The notes under the pieces were generated by a model. The model was given only the letters and a program-made list of their open reading frames with translations. It did no database searches and was not told the DNA's origin. Below, piece by piece: positions 21,944 to 28,825 of a DNA stretch of 28,825 nucleotides (position 1 is its first letter; each line of letters begins with the position of its first letter). Origin of the DNA: an uncultured Collinsella sp. (lineage in GTDB: Bacteria > Actinomycetota > Coriobacteriia > Coriobacteriales > Coriobacteriaceae). A program made the position numbers and the translations under genes. The stretch lies in assembly GCA_900541185.1 (NCBI GenBank), contig UQIQ01000024.1:1-28825 (forward strand), given 5' to 3'.

Positions 21944-23855
21944 GGCAACGACCGCCGAGCGCGCGCTCAACCGCAAGGGCGGCACCATGTCGCGCCTCAT
22001 CAAGACGCTCTTTGGCTTCTACCCCGTGCTTTTGCCCCTCGTCGTCGTCGGCGTGGTGCTCTGCGCCATCATCAACTCCATCGGCGCGACCTTCCTTCAG
22101 AGCGCCCTGCAGATTATTAGCGAGTCGTGGCAGTCGGGCGATTGGACGACCGCGCAGCCCAAAATTCTGAAGCTTGTGACCACCCTCGCCTGCATCTACG
22201 GCGTCGGCATCCTGTCCTCACTCTTCTGGAACCGCGCCATGGCCATCGTTACGCAGGGCTCGCTCGAGAAGCTGCGCGAGAAGATGTTCAACCGCATGCA
22301 GGACCTGCCGATTCGCTACTTCGACACGCACCAGCGCGGCGACATCATGAGCCACTACACCAACGACATCGACACGCTGCGCCAGATGATCAGCCAGTCG
22401 CTGCCCAACCTGCTCATGACGACCATCGTCATCGTCACGGTGTTCTTTATCATGCTGTACTACAGCGTGTGGATGTGCCTGGTCATTGTGGCCGGCGTCG
22501 CCTTTATGACCTTTATGACCAAGCTGCTCGGCTCCAACTCCGCGCGCTTCTTCATTGCGCAGCAGACCGAACTCGGCGTGGTCGAGGGCCATATCGAGGA
22601 AGTCATGAACGGCCAGAAGGTCGTCAAGGCATTCTGCCACGAGTCTGCCGCCGAAGCCGATTTTGACGAGCGCAACGAAAAGCTCTTCGAGGTCTCGCAG
22701 AAGGCCAACATGTACGCCAACATCCTCATGCCTATCCTTATGAACCTGGGCAACCTGCTCTACGTGCTGGTCGCACTGGCGGGCGGCATTTTCCTGGCGC
22801 TGGGCGTGCCTAACCTGAGCATCTCGGGCATGACGCTGTCCATCGCCGTCGTAGTGCCGTTCCTCAACATGACCAAGCAGTTCTGCGGGCAGATCGGCCA
22901 AATCTCGCAGCAGATCAACGCCGTGGTCATGGGCCTCGCCGGCGCCGACCGCATCTTTGAACTCATCGACGAGAAGCCCGAAGCCGACGAAGGCTATGTG
23001 ACGCTCGTCAACGCGCAGGTGAACCCCGATACCTGGCAGCTCGAGGAGGCCGACCACCACACCGGCATGTGGGCATGGAAGCATCCGCACCGCGCGACCG
23101 GCGAGATCGAGTACGTGCCGCTGCGCGGCGACCTGGTCATGGACAACGTGGACTTTGGCTACACGCCCGACCACGAGGTGCTGCACGGCGTGTCCGTGTT
23201 TGCCAAGCCGGGCCAGAAGGTCGCGTTTGTCGGCGCCACCGGTGCCGGTAAGACGACCATCACCAACCTCATCAACCGCTTCTACGACATCGCCGACGGC
23301 AAGATCCGCTACGACGGCATCAACGTCAACAAGATCCGCAAGGCCGATCTGCGCCGCTCGCTGGGCGTGGTGCTGCAGGACGTGAACCTGTTCACCGGCA
23401 CCGTGATGGACAACATCCGCTACGGCAACTTGGACGCCACCGACGAGGAGTGCATCGCGGCGGCCAAGCTCGCGGGCGCGGACGACTTTATCACCCGCCT
23501 GCCCGACGGCTACGACACCATGCTCACCGGCAACGGCGCGCAGCTGTCGCAGGGCCAGCGCCAGCTGATTTCGATCGCACGCGCCGCCGTCGCCGATCCG
23601 CCGGCAATGATTCTGGACGAGGCCACGAGCTCCATCGACACCCGCACCGAGGCCATCGTGCAGGCCGGCATGGATAAGCTCATGGAGGGCCGCACGACGT
23701 TTGTCATCGCGCACCGCCTCTCCACCGTGCGCAACTCCGACGCGATTATCTGCCTGGACCACGGCCGCATCATCGAGCGCGGCAACCACGACGAGCTTAT
23801 CGCCAAGCGCGGGTATTACTACCAGCTCTATACCGGAGCGTTTGAGCTGGAGTAG
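21936..23855 (+). CDS. ABC exporter half-transporter, catalytic subunit
   Basis: A 639-residue partner of the preceding gene. Six membrane helices are followed by an extra segment of about 45 residues (near 355-400, Trp/His-rich, ending EIEYVPL) before the ATPase domain. Walker A GATGAGKTT is near residue 435, the signature is LSQGQRQ rather than LSGGQ, and Walker B ILDEATSSID keeps the catalytic Glu. Together with its partner's Asp this gives one competent and one degenerate site. The start ATG at 21936 has AAGGAGG eight bases upstream and overlaps the previous stop (ATGAGTAA). The operon ends at a long palindrome and a strong terminator. Confidence 0.93.
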   Translation: MSKATTAERALNRKGGTMSRLIKTLFGFYPVLLPLVVVGVVLCAIINSIGATFLQSALQIISESWQSGDWTTAQPKILKLVTTLACIYGVGILSSLFWNRAMAIVTQGSLEKLREKMFNRMQDLPIRYFDTHQRGDIMSHYTNDIDTLRQMISQSLPNLLMTTIVIVTVFFIMLYYSVWMCLVIVAGVAFMTFMTKLLGSNSARFFIAQQTELGVVEGHIEEVMNGQKVVKAFCHESAAEADFDERNEKLFEVSQKANMYANILMPILMNLGNLLYVLVALAGGIFLALGVPNLSISGMTLSIAVVVPFLNMTKQFCGQIGQISQQINAVVMGLAGADRIFELIDEKPEADEGYVTLVNAQVNPDTWQLEEADHHTGMWAWKHPHRATGEIEYVPLRGDLVMDNVDFGYTPDHEVLHGVSVFAKPGQKVAFVGATGAGKTTITNLINRFYDIADGKIRYDGINVNKIRKADLRRSLGVVLQDVNLFTGTVMDNIRYGNLDATDEECIAAAKLAGADDFITRLPDGYDTMLTGNGAQLSQGQRQLISIARAAVADPPAMILDEATSSIDTRTEAIVQAGMDKLMEGRTTFVIAHRLSTVRNSDAIICLDHGRIIERGNHDELIAKRGYYYQLYTGAFELE

Positions 23856-23881
23856 CTCAAAACAGCCCCTACGCTCCCAAC

Positions 23882-23985
23882 GGACCTCCCCGAGGGAGAC
23901 GGGGTGTTTACTCCGTGCTCAAACATTCTCGCTTCGCTGCGAAACTGCGCGCGGAGCAAACACCCCGTCTCCCTCGGGGAGGTCC
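23882..23985. repeat. Long palindrome with 28-bp perfect arms
   Basis: The 28 bases starting GGACCTCCCCGAGGG (23882-23909) are exactly complementary to 23958-23985. After one mismatch five more pairs (CTCCG/CGGAG) extend the stem to 34. The 36-base centre includes TCGC-ttcgct-GCGA. It lies between the exporter operon and its terminator. It has no coding potential and may be a decayed miniature mobile element. Confidence 0.8.
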
Positions 23986-24025
23986 TACGCACACAGTCTT
24001 TTCTCGCAGCCTGAAAAGAAGTGGT

Positions 24026-24058
24026 GAGGCCCTGGCCGTTTGGCCAGGGCCTCATTTT
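24026..24058 (+). terminator. Strong rho-independent terminator of the exporter operon
   Basis: GAGGCCCTGGCC and GGCCAGGGCCTC (24026-24037, 24042-24053) form a perfect 12-bp stem with a four-base loop, followed by ATTTTGT. On the minus strand the stem is followed by a weaker T-rich stretch, so it may also serve the convergent LysR gene. Confidence 0.85.
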
Positions 24059-24090
24059 GTAAGGAGTCAAAAAGCCCCGTCCCAAATGAG

Positions 24091-24969
24091 CTATTTGAGA
24101 AGTTGGGCCATGGCGTTGACGAATTTTTGTACTTGGAGGGTGGGCTCGAGCGGGTAGTGCAAGAAGACCGGCACCTCGCGGCCGCACAGGAACGGCACGC
24201 CCACAAAGGCCGGGTGTACCCCCGACCATGCGCCGCAGGTGAGCACCGCGTCGCCCTTTTCCTCGGCTTCGTTAAAGAGCGCAAAGTCAAAACTGTCCAC
24301 GTCGATCACGTCCACGCCGCCATCGGCCAAAAGATCGATGCGCAGGCTGTCCATGGCGTCGTTGCCGTGGCGCAGTACGCGCAGACGCATACCCTCCAAG
24401 TCGGCAACCGTAATGCGATTCTTGCGCGCCAGCGGGCTCGTGCGCGGCAGATCGATATAAAACGGCACGTTGACAATGCGGAGCTTTTGGCAGGCATCAC
24501 CCCAGCGTGGGGTAGAAAAACTCGATTGCACCACATCGACCTCGCGGCCCAAGCTGCGCATGACGGTCTCGCGCTCGTCGTAGAGATCGCTTACCGGCAC
24601 GATCTCAAATCGCAGCGACGGTTCCAGATCGTGGATGCCCGACCACATCGACAGCGTTTGGCGCCCCGGGCACATCATCGACACGCCCAGGCGCACGGCA
24701 CCGCCATCGCCCGCCGCGCGTCGGGCACGGCGCAGCGCGTCCTCGGACTGCCGCATGATCGAGCGCGCGTCGTCCACCAGCAGTGCGCCGGCCGGCGTCA
24801 CTTTGACGCCCGAGTGCGAGCGTTCGAACAGCGTGATGCCGAACTCGGCCTCGAAGCCCGACACCTGCTTGACGAGCGCCGGAGTCGACACGCGCAATTG
24901 TGCCGCCGCACGCGAGAAGCTTCCCAGCTCCGCAGCGGCCGATATGGCCTCAAGTCGTCGATCGTACAC
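24091..24969 (-). CDS. LysR-family transcriptional regulator
   Basis: A 292-residue LysR regulator. The helix-turn-helix occupies residues 1-60 (RRLEAISAAAELGSFSRAAAQLRVSTPALVKQVSGFEAEFGITLFERSHSGVKVTPAG), followed by a linker helix and a periplasmic-binding-protein-like effector domain from about 90. I chose GTG at 24969 because GGGAG is six bases upstream and the helix-turn-helix then begins at the normal distance; the ATG at 25002 lacks a site. It is divergent from the dehydrogenase cluster (233 bases apart), the classic LysR layout, so it likely activates that cluster in response to its substrate. Effector unknown. Confidence 0.88.
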   Translation of the reverse strand: MYDRRLEAISAAAELGSFSRAAAQLRVSTPALVKQVSGFEAEFGITLFERSHSGVKVTPAGALLVDDARSIMRQSEDALRRARRAAGDGGAVRLGVSMMCPGRQTLSMWSGIHDLEPSLRFEIVPVSDLYDERETVMRSLGREVDVVQSSFSTPRWGDACQKLRIVNVPFYIDLPRTSPLARKNRITVADLEGMRLRVLRHGNDAMDSLRIDLLADGGVDVIDVDSFDFALFNEAEEKGDAVLTCGAWSGVHPAFVGVPFLCGREVPVFLHYPLEPTLQVQKFVNAMAQLLK

Positions 24970-25104
24970 GTCAATCTCCCGTTTTCGCGTCCGTGGCCAC
25001 ATGGTGCCACAGGAGGTTGTTTTCGCAGGTCATGCGCTCAATTGAGAATAAACTGCATCGCACAGTGTAAACCTATGGTTAACGCCATTCTAACAAATAT
25101 GCAA

Positions 25105-25133
25105 TTCACCTGCGCAAATGCAAAGCATACGAT
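25105..25133 (+). promoter_or_regulatory. Putative promoter of the dehydrogenase cluster
   Basis: TTCACC (25105-25110), a 17-base spacer and TACGAT (25128-25133) form a weak promoter about 70 bases before the first gene. ATGC...GCAT text around it could hold a LysR site. The weak -35 is compatible with an activator. Confidence 0.35.
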
Positions 25134-25149
25134 AACCAGCGAAAACCAC

Positions 25150-25176
25150 GTGGGTCGGTTAATGGGAGCGACCCAC
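25150..25176 (+). promoter_or_regulatory. Hairpin in the leader of the dehydrogenase gene
   Basis: GTGGGTCG (25150-25157) and CGACCCAC (25169-25176) pair perfectly across an 11-base loop, ending 26 bases before the start codon. There is no T-run, so it is not a terminator. It could modulate translation or be a DNA operator. Confidence 0.4.
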
Positions 25177-25202
25177 CGGGAGGCATAAGAAGGGAAGTTC
25201 CT

Positions 25203-26084
25203 ATGAGCAATTGGCTTAAGCTCGAGGGCGATGTTTGCGCTGTGACTGGAGCGCTCGGCGGCATGGGCGTCGAGATTTGCCGCGAGTTCGCCCGCAATGG
25301 CGCTAACGTCGTCCTGCTCGACCTGGACGAGGAGAAGGTCAAGGCCGCTGCCGCCGACCTCGCTGCCGAGTTTGGCATCCACGCCGAGGGCTACAAGATG
25401 AACGCCACCGACGAGGCCGAGGTTCAGGCCGCCGTCGACGCCACCATCGCCAACTTCGGCCGCGTCGACGTTCTCGTCAACACCGCCGGCATTCTGCGCT
25501 TCGCAGCCATGGAGGACCTGCCGCTCTCCGACTGGAACGAGGTCATCAACGTCAACCTCACCGGCTACTTCATCACCTCGCAGCGCTTTGGTCGCGAGAT
25601 GATCAAGGCCGGCCAGGGCCGCCTGGTTCACATCTCCACCGTCGCCAGTCACTCCCCCGAAACGTTCTCGGGCGTGTACAGCTCCACCAAGGCGGGCGTC
25701 AACATGATGTCCAAGATGCTGGCTGCCGAGTGGGGTCCCTACGGCGTGCGCTCCAACTGCGTCGAGCCCTGCTTCGTCAAGACCCCCATGTCGGCAAGCT
25801 TTTACGCCGATCCCGAGGTCGAGAAGAGCCGCAGCCGCCTCATCGCCACGCGTCGCATCGGCGAGGTCAGCGATATCGCCAACGCCGTCATGTTCCTGGC
25901 GTCCACGCGCTCAGACTTTACCACCGGCGACGCCATCAAGGTCGACGGCGGCTTCTCCAACATGATGGGCGACCTCACCGCCAAGCCCGGCGGCCGCCGC
26001 GCCTTTGCCGACAACTACCTCAAGAACAAGGGCGTCGAGCTCTGGTCCGATGAGTCCGGCGTCGCAAAGCCGACTGACCAGTAA
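25203..26084 (+). CDS. Short-chain dehydrogenase/reductase
   Basis: A 293-residue classical SDR oxidoreductase using NAD(P). The cofactor motif TGALGGMG is at residues 15-22, Asp40/Asp42 (LLDLD) after the second strand favour NAD(H), NTAG is at 93-96, and the catalytic set is the Ser of HISTVAS, Tyr159 and Lys163 (YSSTK). The C-terminal KVDGGFSNMMG is typical; about 35 residues follow it, longer than most, possibly an oligomer tail. The start at 25203 has GGGAAG six bases upstream. It leads a cluster with an OFA-type carrier and a Gfo/Idh/MocA enzyme, suggesting oxidation of a polyol, sugar acid or hydroxy compound. Bile-acid dehydrogenase activity cannot be claimed from these motifs. Confidence 0.9.
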   Translation: MSNWLKLEGDVCAVTGALGGMGVEICREFARNGANVVLLDLDEEKVKAAAADLAAEFGIHAEGYKMNATDEAEVQAAVDATIANFGRVDVLVNTAGILRFAAMEDLPLSDWNEVINVNLTGYFITSQRFGREMIKAGQGRLVHISTVASHSPETFSGVYSSTKAGVNMMSKMLAAEWGPYGVRSNCVEPCFVKTPMSASFYADPEVEKSRSRLIATRRIGEVSDIANAVMFLASTRSDFTTGDAIKVDGGFSNMMGDLTAKPGGRRAFADNYLKNKGVELWSDESGVAKPTDQ

Positions 26085-26107
26085 ACCAGCCCGGTAGAAA
26101 GGGGCGC

Positions 26108-26136
26108 GGGGCAAGCACCTCAGCGGCGTTTGCCCC
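26108..26136 (+). promoter_or_regulatory. Intercistronic hairpin between dehydrogenase and carrier genes
   Basis: GGGGCAA (26108-26114) and TTGCCCC (26130-26136) pair across a 15-base loop. It is followed by C-rich rather than T-rich text, so it is more likely an mRNA-processing or stability stem, or a weak attenuator, than a terminator. Confidence 0.35.
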
Positions 26137-26168
26137 TCCCCTCCCCCGCATCGATTAGAAAGAGTCCA

Positions 26169-27425
26169 ATGGCTTCCACCAACTCCAACAAGGGTCGCGC
26201 CGTCGTGCTTTCCGCCGCGTGCGTCACCATGTTCTTCATCAGCTCCATCGCGCTGTATTCCGTTGTGAGCAAGAACCTGCTCGCCGTCTATCCCGAGTGG
26301 TCCAGCGCTCTTACCTGGGCTTTCCCGGTCTTCCAGACCATCATGGCCGTGACGGGCATCTTCGCCGGCCGCATCTCCGATAAGATCGGCCCGCGCAACG
26401 TCGTGATCGCTGCCGCCGTGTGCTACGGCGTGGGCTGGTTCATGTCCGGCACCGTCACCGAGCCGTGGCAGTTCTACCTGTGGTTCTCGCTCGTCGCCGC
26501 CATCGGCAACGGCCTGGGCTACAACCCCGCGCTCACCACCGGCCAAAAGTGGTTCATCGACAAAAAGGGCCTCGCCTCCGGCATCACCCTGGCCGCTTCG
26601 ACCGCCGGCCCCGCCGTGCTGTCCCCAGTACTCGCCTCGCTGCTCATCCCGAGCCTGGGCATCTTTGGCGCCCTTAAGGCGCTCGGCGTCATCTTCTTTG
26701 TGATGATCGCCGCCTCCGCCCTGTTCCTGAAGGCCCCCGAGGCCGGTTGGCTGCCCGAGGGCTTCGAGGCCCCCAAGGGCGGCGCGCATGCCGGCACCTT
26801 CGGCGACCTCACCCCGGGCGAGATGGTCAAGACCCCGCGCTTCTGGGTCCTCATCGTCACCTTCGCCTTTGCCGCCACCGCGGGCACCCTGCTCGTGGGC
26901 AAGGTTGCCTCCATCGCCGCCGTCCAGCTCTTCGCCGACCCCACGAGCGCCGCGGCCGTCGCCCTCGGCGGTGTGGTGGTCTCCGTCAACACCTGCGCCA
27001 ACCTGGTTGGCCGTCTGTCCTTTGGCCAGATCATCGACAAGCTCGGCGCCTATAAGTCGCTGCTCATCAGCCTTGTCGTCACCATCGTCGCACTCGTCAT
27101 CATGTCGATGAGCTTTACGCAGGGCATGTTCTTTGTGGCGCTCGCCCTGCTCGGCTTTAGCTTTGGCGCCCTGCTCGTCATCTACCCGCCGCTCACCGGT
27201 GGCGCCTTTGGTACCAGCAACATCGGTGTCAACTACGGCATCATGTTTTTGGGCTATGCCGCTTCCACCTGGATCAGCCAGCCCATCACCGCCGTGCTGT
27301 ATCACGCCGAGGCCGGCAGCGCCGCCTACCAGCAGTCCTTCTACGGCGCCATTGTGATCGCCGCCATCGCCGTCGTGCTCACCGTCTACATGATGGTCTC
27401 CGACAGCAAGAAGAAGTCCGCCTAG
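26169..27425 (+). CDS. MFS carrier, OFA (oxalate/formate antiporter-like) family
   Basis: A 418-residue membrane carrier with about twelve helices. The layout, with GRISDKIGPRNV between helices 2 and 3, GNGLGYNPALTTGQKWFIDKKGLASGITLAASTAGP in helices 4-5, and a mid-loop containing TPGEMVKTPRFWVL, is typical of OFA-group MFS proteins that move small organic anions. The start ATG at 26169 has AGAAAGAG upstream; the longer frame to 26130 lies in the hairpin leader. It sits between two dehydrogenases on the same strand and is the probable importer of their substrate. Substrate is not readable; OFA members vary widely. Confidence 0.85.
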   Translation: MASTNSNKGRAVVLSAACVTMFFISSIALYSVVSKNLLAVYPEWSSALTWAFPVFQTIMAVTGIFAGRISDKIGPRNVVIAAAVCYGVGWFMSGTVTEPWQFYLWFSLVAAIGNGLGYNPALTTGQKWFIDKKGLASGITLAASTAGPAVLSPVLASLLIPSLGIFGALKALGVIFFVMIAASALFLKAPEAGWLPEGFEAPKGGAHAGTFGDLTPGEMVKTPRFWVLIVTFAFAATAGTLLVGKVASIAAVQLFADPTSAAAVALGGVVVSVNTCANLVGRLSFGQIIDKLGAYKSLLISLVVTIVALVIMSMSFTQGMFFVALALLGFSFGALLVIYPPLTGGAFGTSNIGVNYGIMFLGYAASTWISQPITAVLYHAEAGSAAYQQSFYGAIVIAAIAVVLTVYMMVSDSKKKSA

Positions 27426-27433
27426 TTTTACCG

Positions 27434-27464
27434 ATGCGACAAAGGGACGGCCCCTTTGTCGCAT
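27434..27464. repeat. GACAAAGGGAC palindrome, complete copy
   Basis: ATGCGACAAAGGG and CCCTTTGTCGCAT, perfect 13-bp arms with a five-base centre. It occupies most of the 70-base gap between the carrier gene and the Gfo/Idh/MocA gene, so it lies inside the presumed operon. Confidence 0.9.
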
Positions 27465-27495
27465 TCCACCGGTCACCAGTATTTAAGGAGTCGAA

Positions 27496-28536
27496 ATGTC
27501 TGAGCTCAACCCCGTCCGCATTGCCGTTATCGGCGCCGGCGCCATGGGCCGCAACCACATCCGCTTTGTCACCGAGGAGCCCGAGGCCGAGCTCGTCGCC
27601 ATCGCCGACGCCTTTGAGGGCGCCCGCGCCACGGCCGAGGCCGCCGGCGTGCCGTTTTACACCGATCCCGCCCAGATGATGGACGAGGTCAAGCCCGAGG
27701 CCGTCATTATCGCCACCCCCAACGACCTGCACCTGGGCGTTGCTCGCGAGGCCGTGAAGCGCAATATCGTGCCGTTGGTCGAAAAGCCGATCTCCAACGA
27801 TCTTGAGGATGCCCAGGCTTTCGCTGCCGAGGCCGAGACCGCCGGCGTGCCCGTGCTCGTGGGCCAGCACCGTCGCCACAACCCCTTCGTCAACAAGGCC
27901 AAGGAGATCATCGAGTCCGGCGAGCTGGGCAAGCTCACCGTGTCGAGCTTCCACTACATGATCTATAAGAATGACGAGTACTTCGACGTCGAGTGGCGCC
28001 GTAAGAAGGGTGCCGGCCCGATCCTGGTCAACCTGGTTCACGACGTCGACCTGCTCCGCTACCTGCTGGGCGAGCCCGTTGCCGTCCAGGGTATGCAGTC
28101 CAGCGCCGCCCGCGGTTTTGAGACCGAGGACTCCGCCGTGGTCAACGTCCGTTTTGCCGATGGCGCGCTCGCAAGCATGACCATCTCCGACGCCACCGCC
28201 AGCCCCTGGAACTGGGAGGCAACCGCTCGCGAGGATCCGCAGTACCGCCCCTTCGACGCCGACGCCTACTTTATCGGCGGCACTAAGGGCGCCCTGTCGC
28301 TGCCCCGCCTGCACCAGTTCTCCTACGACGGCGCCTCCAACTGGCACAAGCCGCTGCAGATGGAGATTCCGGCCGTCGACCCGGCACTGCCGCACAAGAT
28401 GCAGCTCAAGCACTTTGTGAAGGTTGTCCGCCGCGAGGTCGAGCCCGTCGTGACCCCCGCCGATAACGTCAAGACGCTCACGCTGCTTAACGCTATCAAG
28501 GAGGCCGCCGAGACCGGCCAGCTCGTCGAGCTGTAA
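27496..28536 (+). CDS. Gfo/Idh/MocA-family NAD(P)-dependent dehydrogenase
   Basis: A 346-residue oxidoreductase of the family that oxidises sugars, inositols or related compounds. The Rossmann motif GAGAMG is at residues 13-18, and EKP at 96-98 carries the catalytic-site lysine. LVHDVDLLRYLLGEP matches the conserved H-D-x-D-x2-R helix whose His and Asp act at the active site. Length is typical. The start at 27496 has AAGGAG six bases upstream. It is probably the second oxidation step after the upstream short-chain dehydrogenase, or acts on a related substrate brought in by the carrier. It ends before a clear terminator. Which sugar or cyclitol is used cannot be told. Confidence 0.9.
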   Translation: MSELNPVRIAVIGAGAMGRNHIRFVTEEPEAELVAIADAFEGARATAEAAGVPFYTDPAQMMDEVKPEAVIIATPNDLHLGVAREAVKRNIVPLVEKPISNDLEDAQAFAAEAETAGVPVLVGQHRRHNPFVNKAKEIIESGELGKLTVSSFHYMIYKNDEYFDVEWRRKKGAGPILVNLVHDVDLLRYLLGEPVAVQGMQSSAARGFETEDSAVVNVRFADGALASMTISDATASPWNWEATAREDPQYRPFDADAYFIGGTKGALSLPRLHQFSYDGASNWHKPLQMEIPAVDPALPHKMQLKHFVKVVRREVEPVVTPADNVKTLTLLNAIKEAAETGQLVEL

Positions 28537-28608
28537 TGCTTTAGGGCGAGCCGCGGCAGACTCCCCGCCGAGCGCCTTGGCCCGCCGCCAACAAGCCCCT
28601 CTTCTTTA

Positions 28609-28643
28609 CCCCGCGAGCAGCCTCCTGCCCGCGGGGCATTTTG
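28609..28643 (+). terminator. Rho-independent terminator after the Gfo/Idh/MocA gene
   Basis: CCCCGCG (28609-28615) pairs with CGCGGGG (28630-28636), with an inner CAG/CTG match, and is followed by CATTTTGC. It closes the dehydrogenase cluster. The following 180 bases hold no gene I can support. Confidence 0.7.
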
Positions 28644-28775
28644 CTACCTTGCCGACGATTTTTCTGGGGCGGGGGCCATTTTGCGCCTCAGTCTGATTCG
28701 TTCGCCACGAAATGGGCCTATCTACTACGTTTAACCGATCGCCCTTAACCATGCCAAATTTCGCGAAATAAAAAC

Positions 28776-28825
28776 CGACGCTCCTATAAGTTGTCAAGAG
28801 GCAGTTTGCGGGAGCGCTCTCTCCA
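28776..28825 (-). mobile_element. Possible right end of a second IS110-type element, cut by the window edge
   Basis: On the minus strand TTGACA (28797-28792), three bases, then TATAGGA (28788-28782) repeat the right-end pattern of the IS110 element at 19338-19354 (TTGACA, four bases, TATAGGA). An open frame from the edge, WRERSRKLPLDNL, ends in a TAG within this motif (28786-28784), as expected for the tail of a transposase gene running in from outside the window. Only 42 bases are coding, so this is tentative. Confidence 0.4.

Noticed and set aside
20060..22003. Long open frame on the minus strand (647 codons) opposite the first exporter gene
   Set aside because: It is the antisense shadow of a clear ABC exporter, with His/Gly/Val-rich low-complexity translation and no ribosome-binding site or family motif; high GC keeps such frames open.
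24026..24058. tRNA or other structured RNA
   Set aside because: It is a simple perfect stem-loop with a T-rich tail; no cloverleaf or anticodon arm.
25150..25176. Riboswitch in the leader of the short-chain dehydrogenase gene
   Set aside because: There is only a single 8-bp hairpin, with no multi-helix aptamer and no terminator or sequestering stem over the ribosome-binding site.
25203..26084. Bile-acid hydroxysteroid dehydrogenase
   Set aside because: General SDR motifs are present, but no steroid-specific signature is visible, and the gene neighbourhood points to a small polar substrate.
25911..27476. 521-codon minus-strand frame opposite the OFA carrier
   Set aside because: Shadow of a well-formed twelve-helix carrier; the translation is Gly/Asp/His repeats without hydrophobic or catalytic motifs.

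Overview
The window looks like a chromosomal segment of a high-GC, anaerobic gut actinobacterium. It most resembles Coriobacteriia, probably Collinsella or a close relative. That placement is an inference from protein-family flavour (fibro-slime/Cna-B/Spy0128 pilin-like adhesin, Tat-type lipoprotein), codon use and the intergenic palindromes; no taxonomic search could be run.

Left part (1-10028, genes on the minus strand): a giant surface adhesin (fibro-slime domain, Cna-B domains, pilin-type repeats) whose reading frame breaks 46 bases from the window edge. Next is a four-gene amino-acid/peptide operon, in transcription order: solute-binding lipoprotein, permease, ATPase, M20 metallopeptidase. 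Middle part (10029-17768): an aldose-1-epimerase-like enzyme, a membrane-anchored protein of unknown function, a fusion of an LpdD-like domain with a type I isopentenyl-diphosphate isomerase (all minus), a plus-strand MFS transporter plus low-molecular-weight tyrosine phosphatase, a DUF4143 AAA ATPase, and a TIGR04076 protein overlapping a pyridoxal-kinase-like gene (minus).

Accessory part (17901-19531): an IS110-family element of about 1.41 kb has inserted into one arm of a palindromic repeat. Its non-coding left end can be read as a bridge RNA. It carries 8- and 7-nt guides matching the two flanks of the insertion site, and 7- and 6-nt guides matching the element's own ends, in the expected order. 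A structured element of about 95 nt follows, with a diverged, covarying relative near 9.9 kb.

Right part (19549-28825, plus strand except the LysR gene): a MarR regulator translationally coupled to a heterodimeric ABC exporter; a LysR regulator divergent from a short-chain dehydrogenase / MFS carrier / Gfo-Idh-MocA dehydrogenase cluster that reads as an uptake-and-oxidation pathway for an unidentified small carbon compound; and, at the right edge, what may be the right end of a second IS110-type element.

Gene borders are marked by a dispersed palindrome family (core GACAAAGGGAC/GTCCCTTTGTC; five complete and two half copies) and by several other long inverted repeats.
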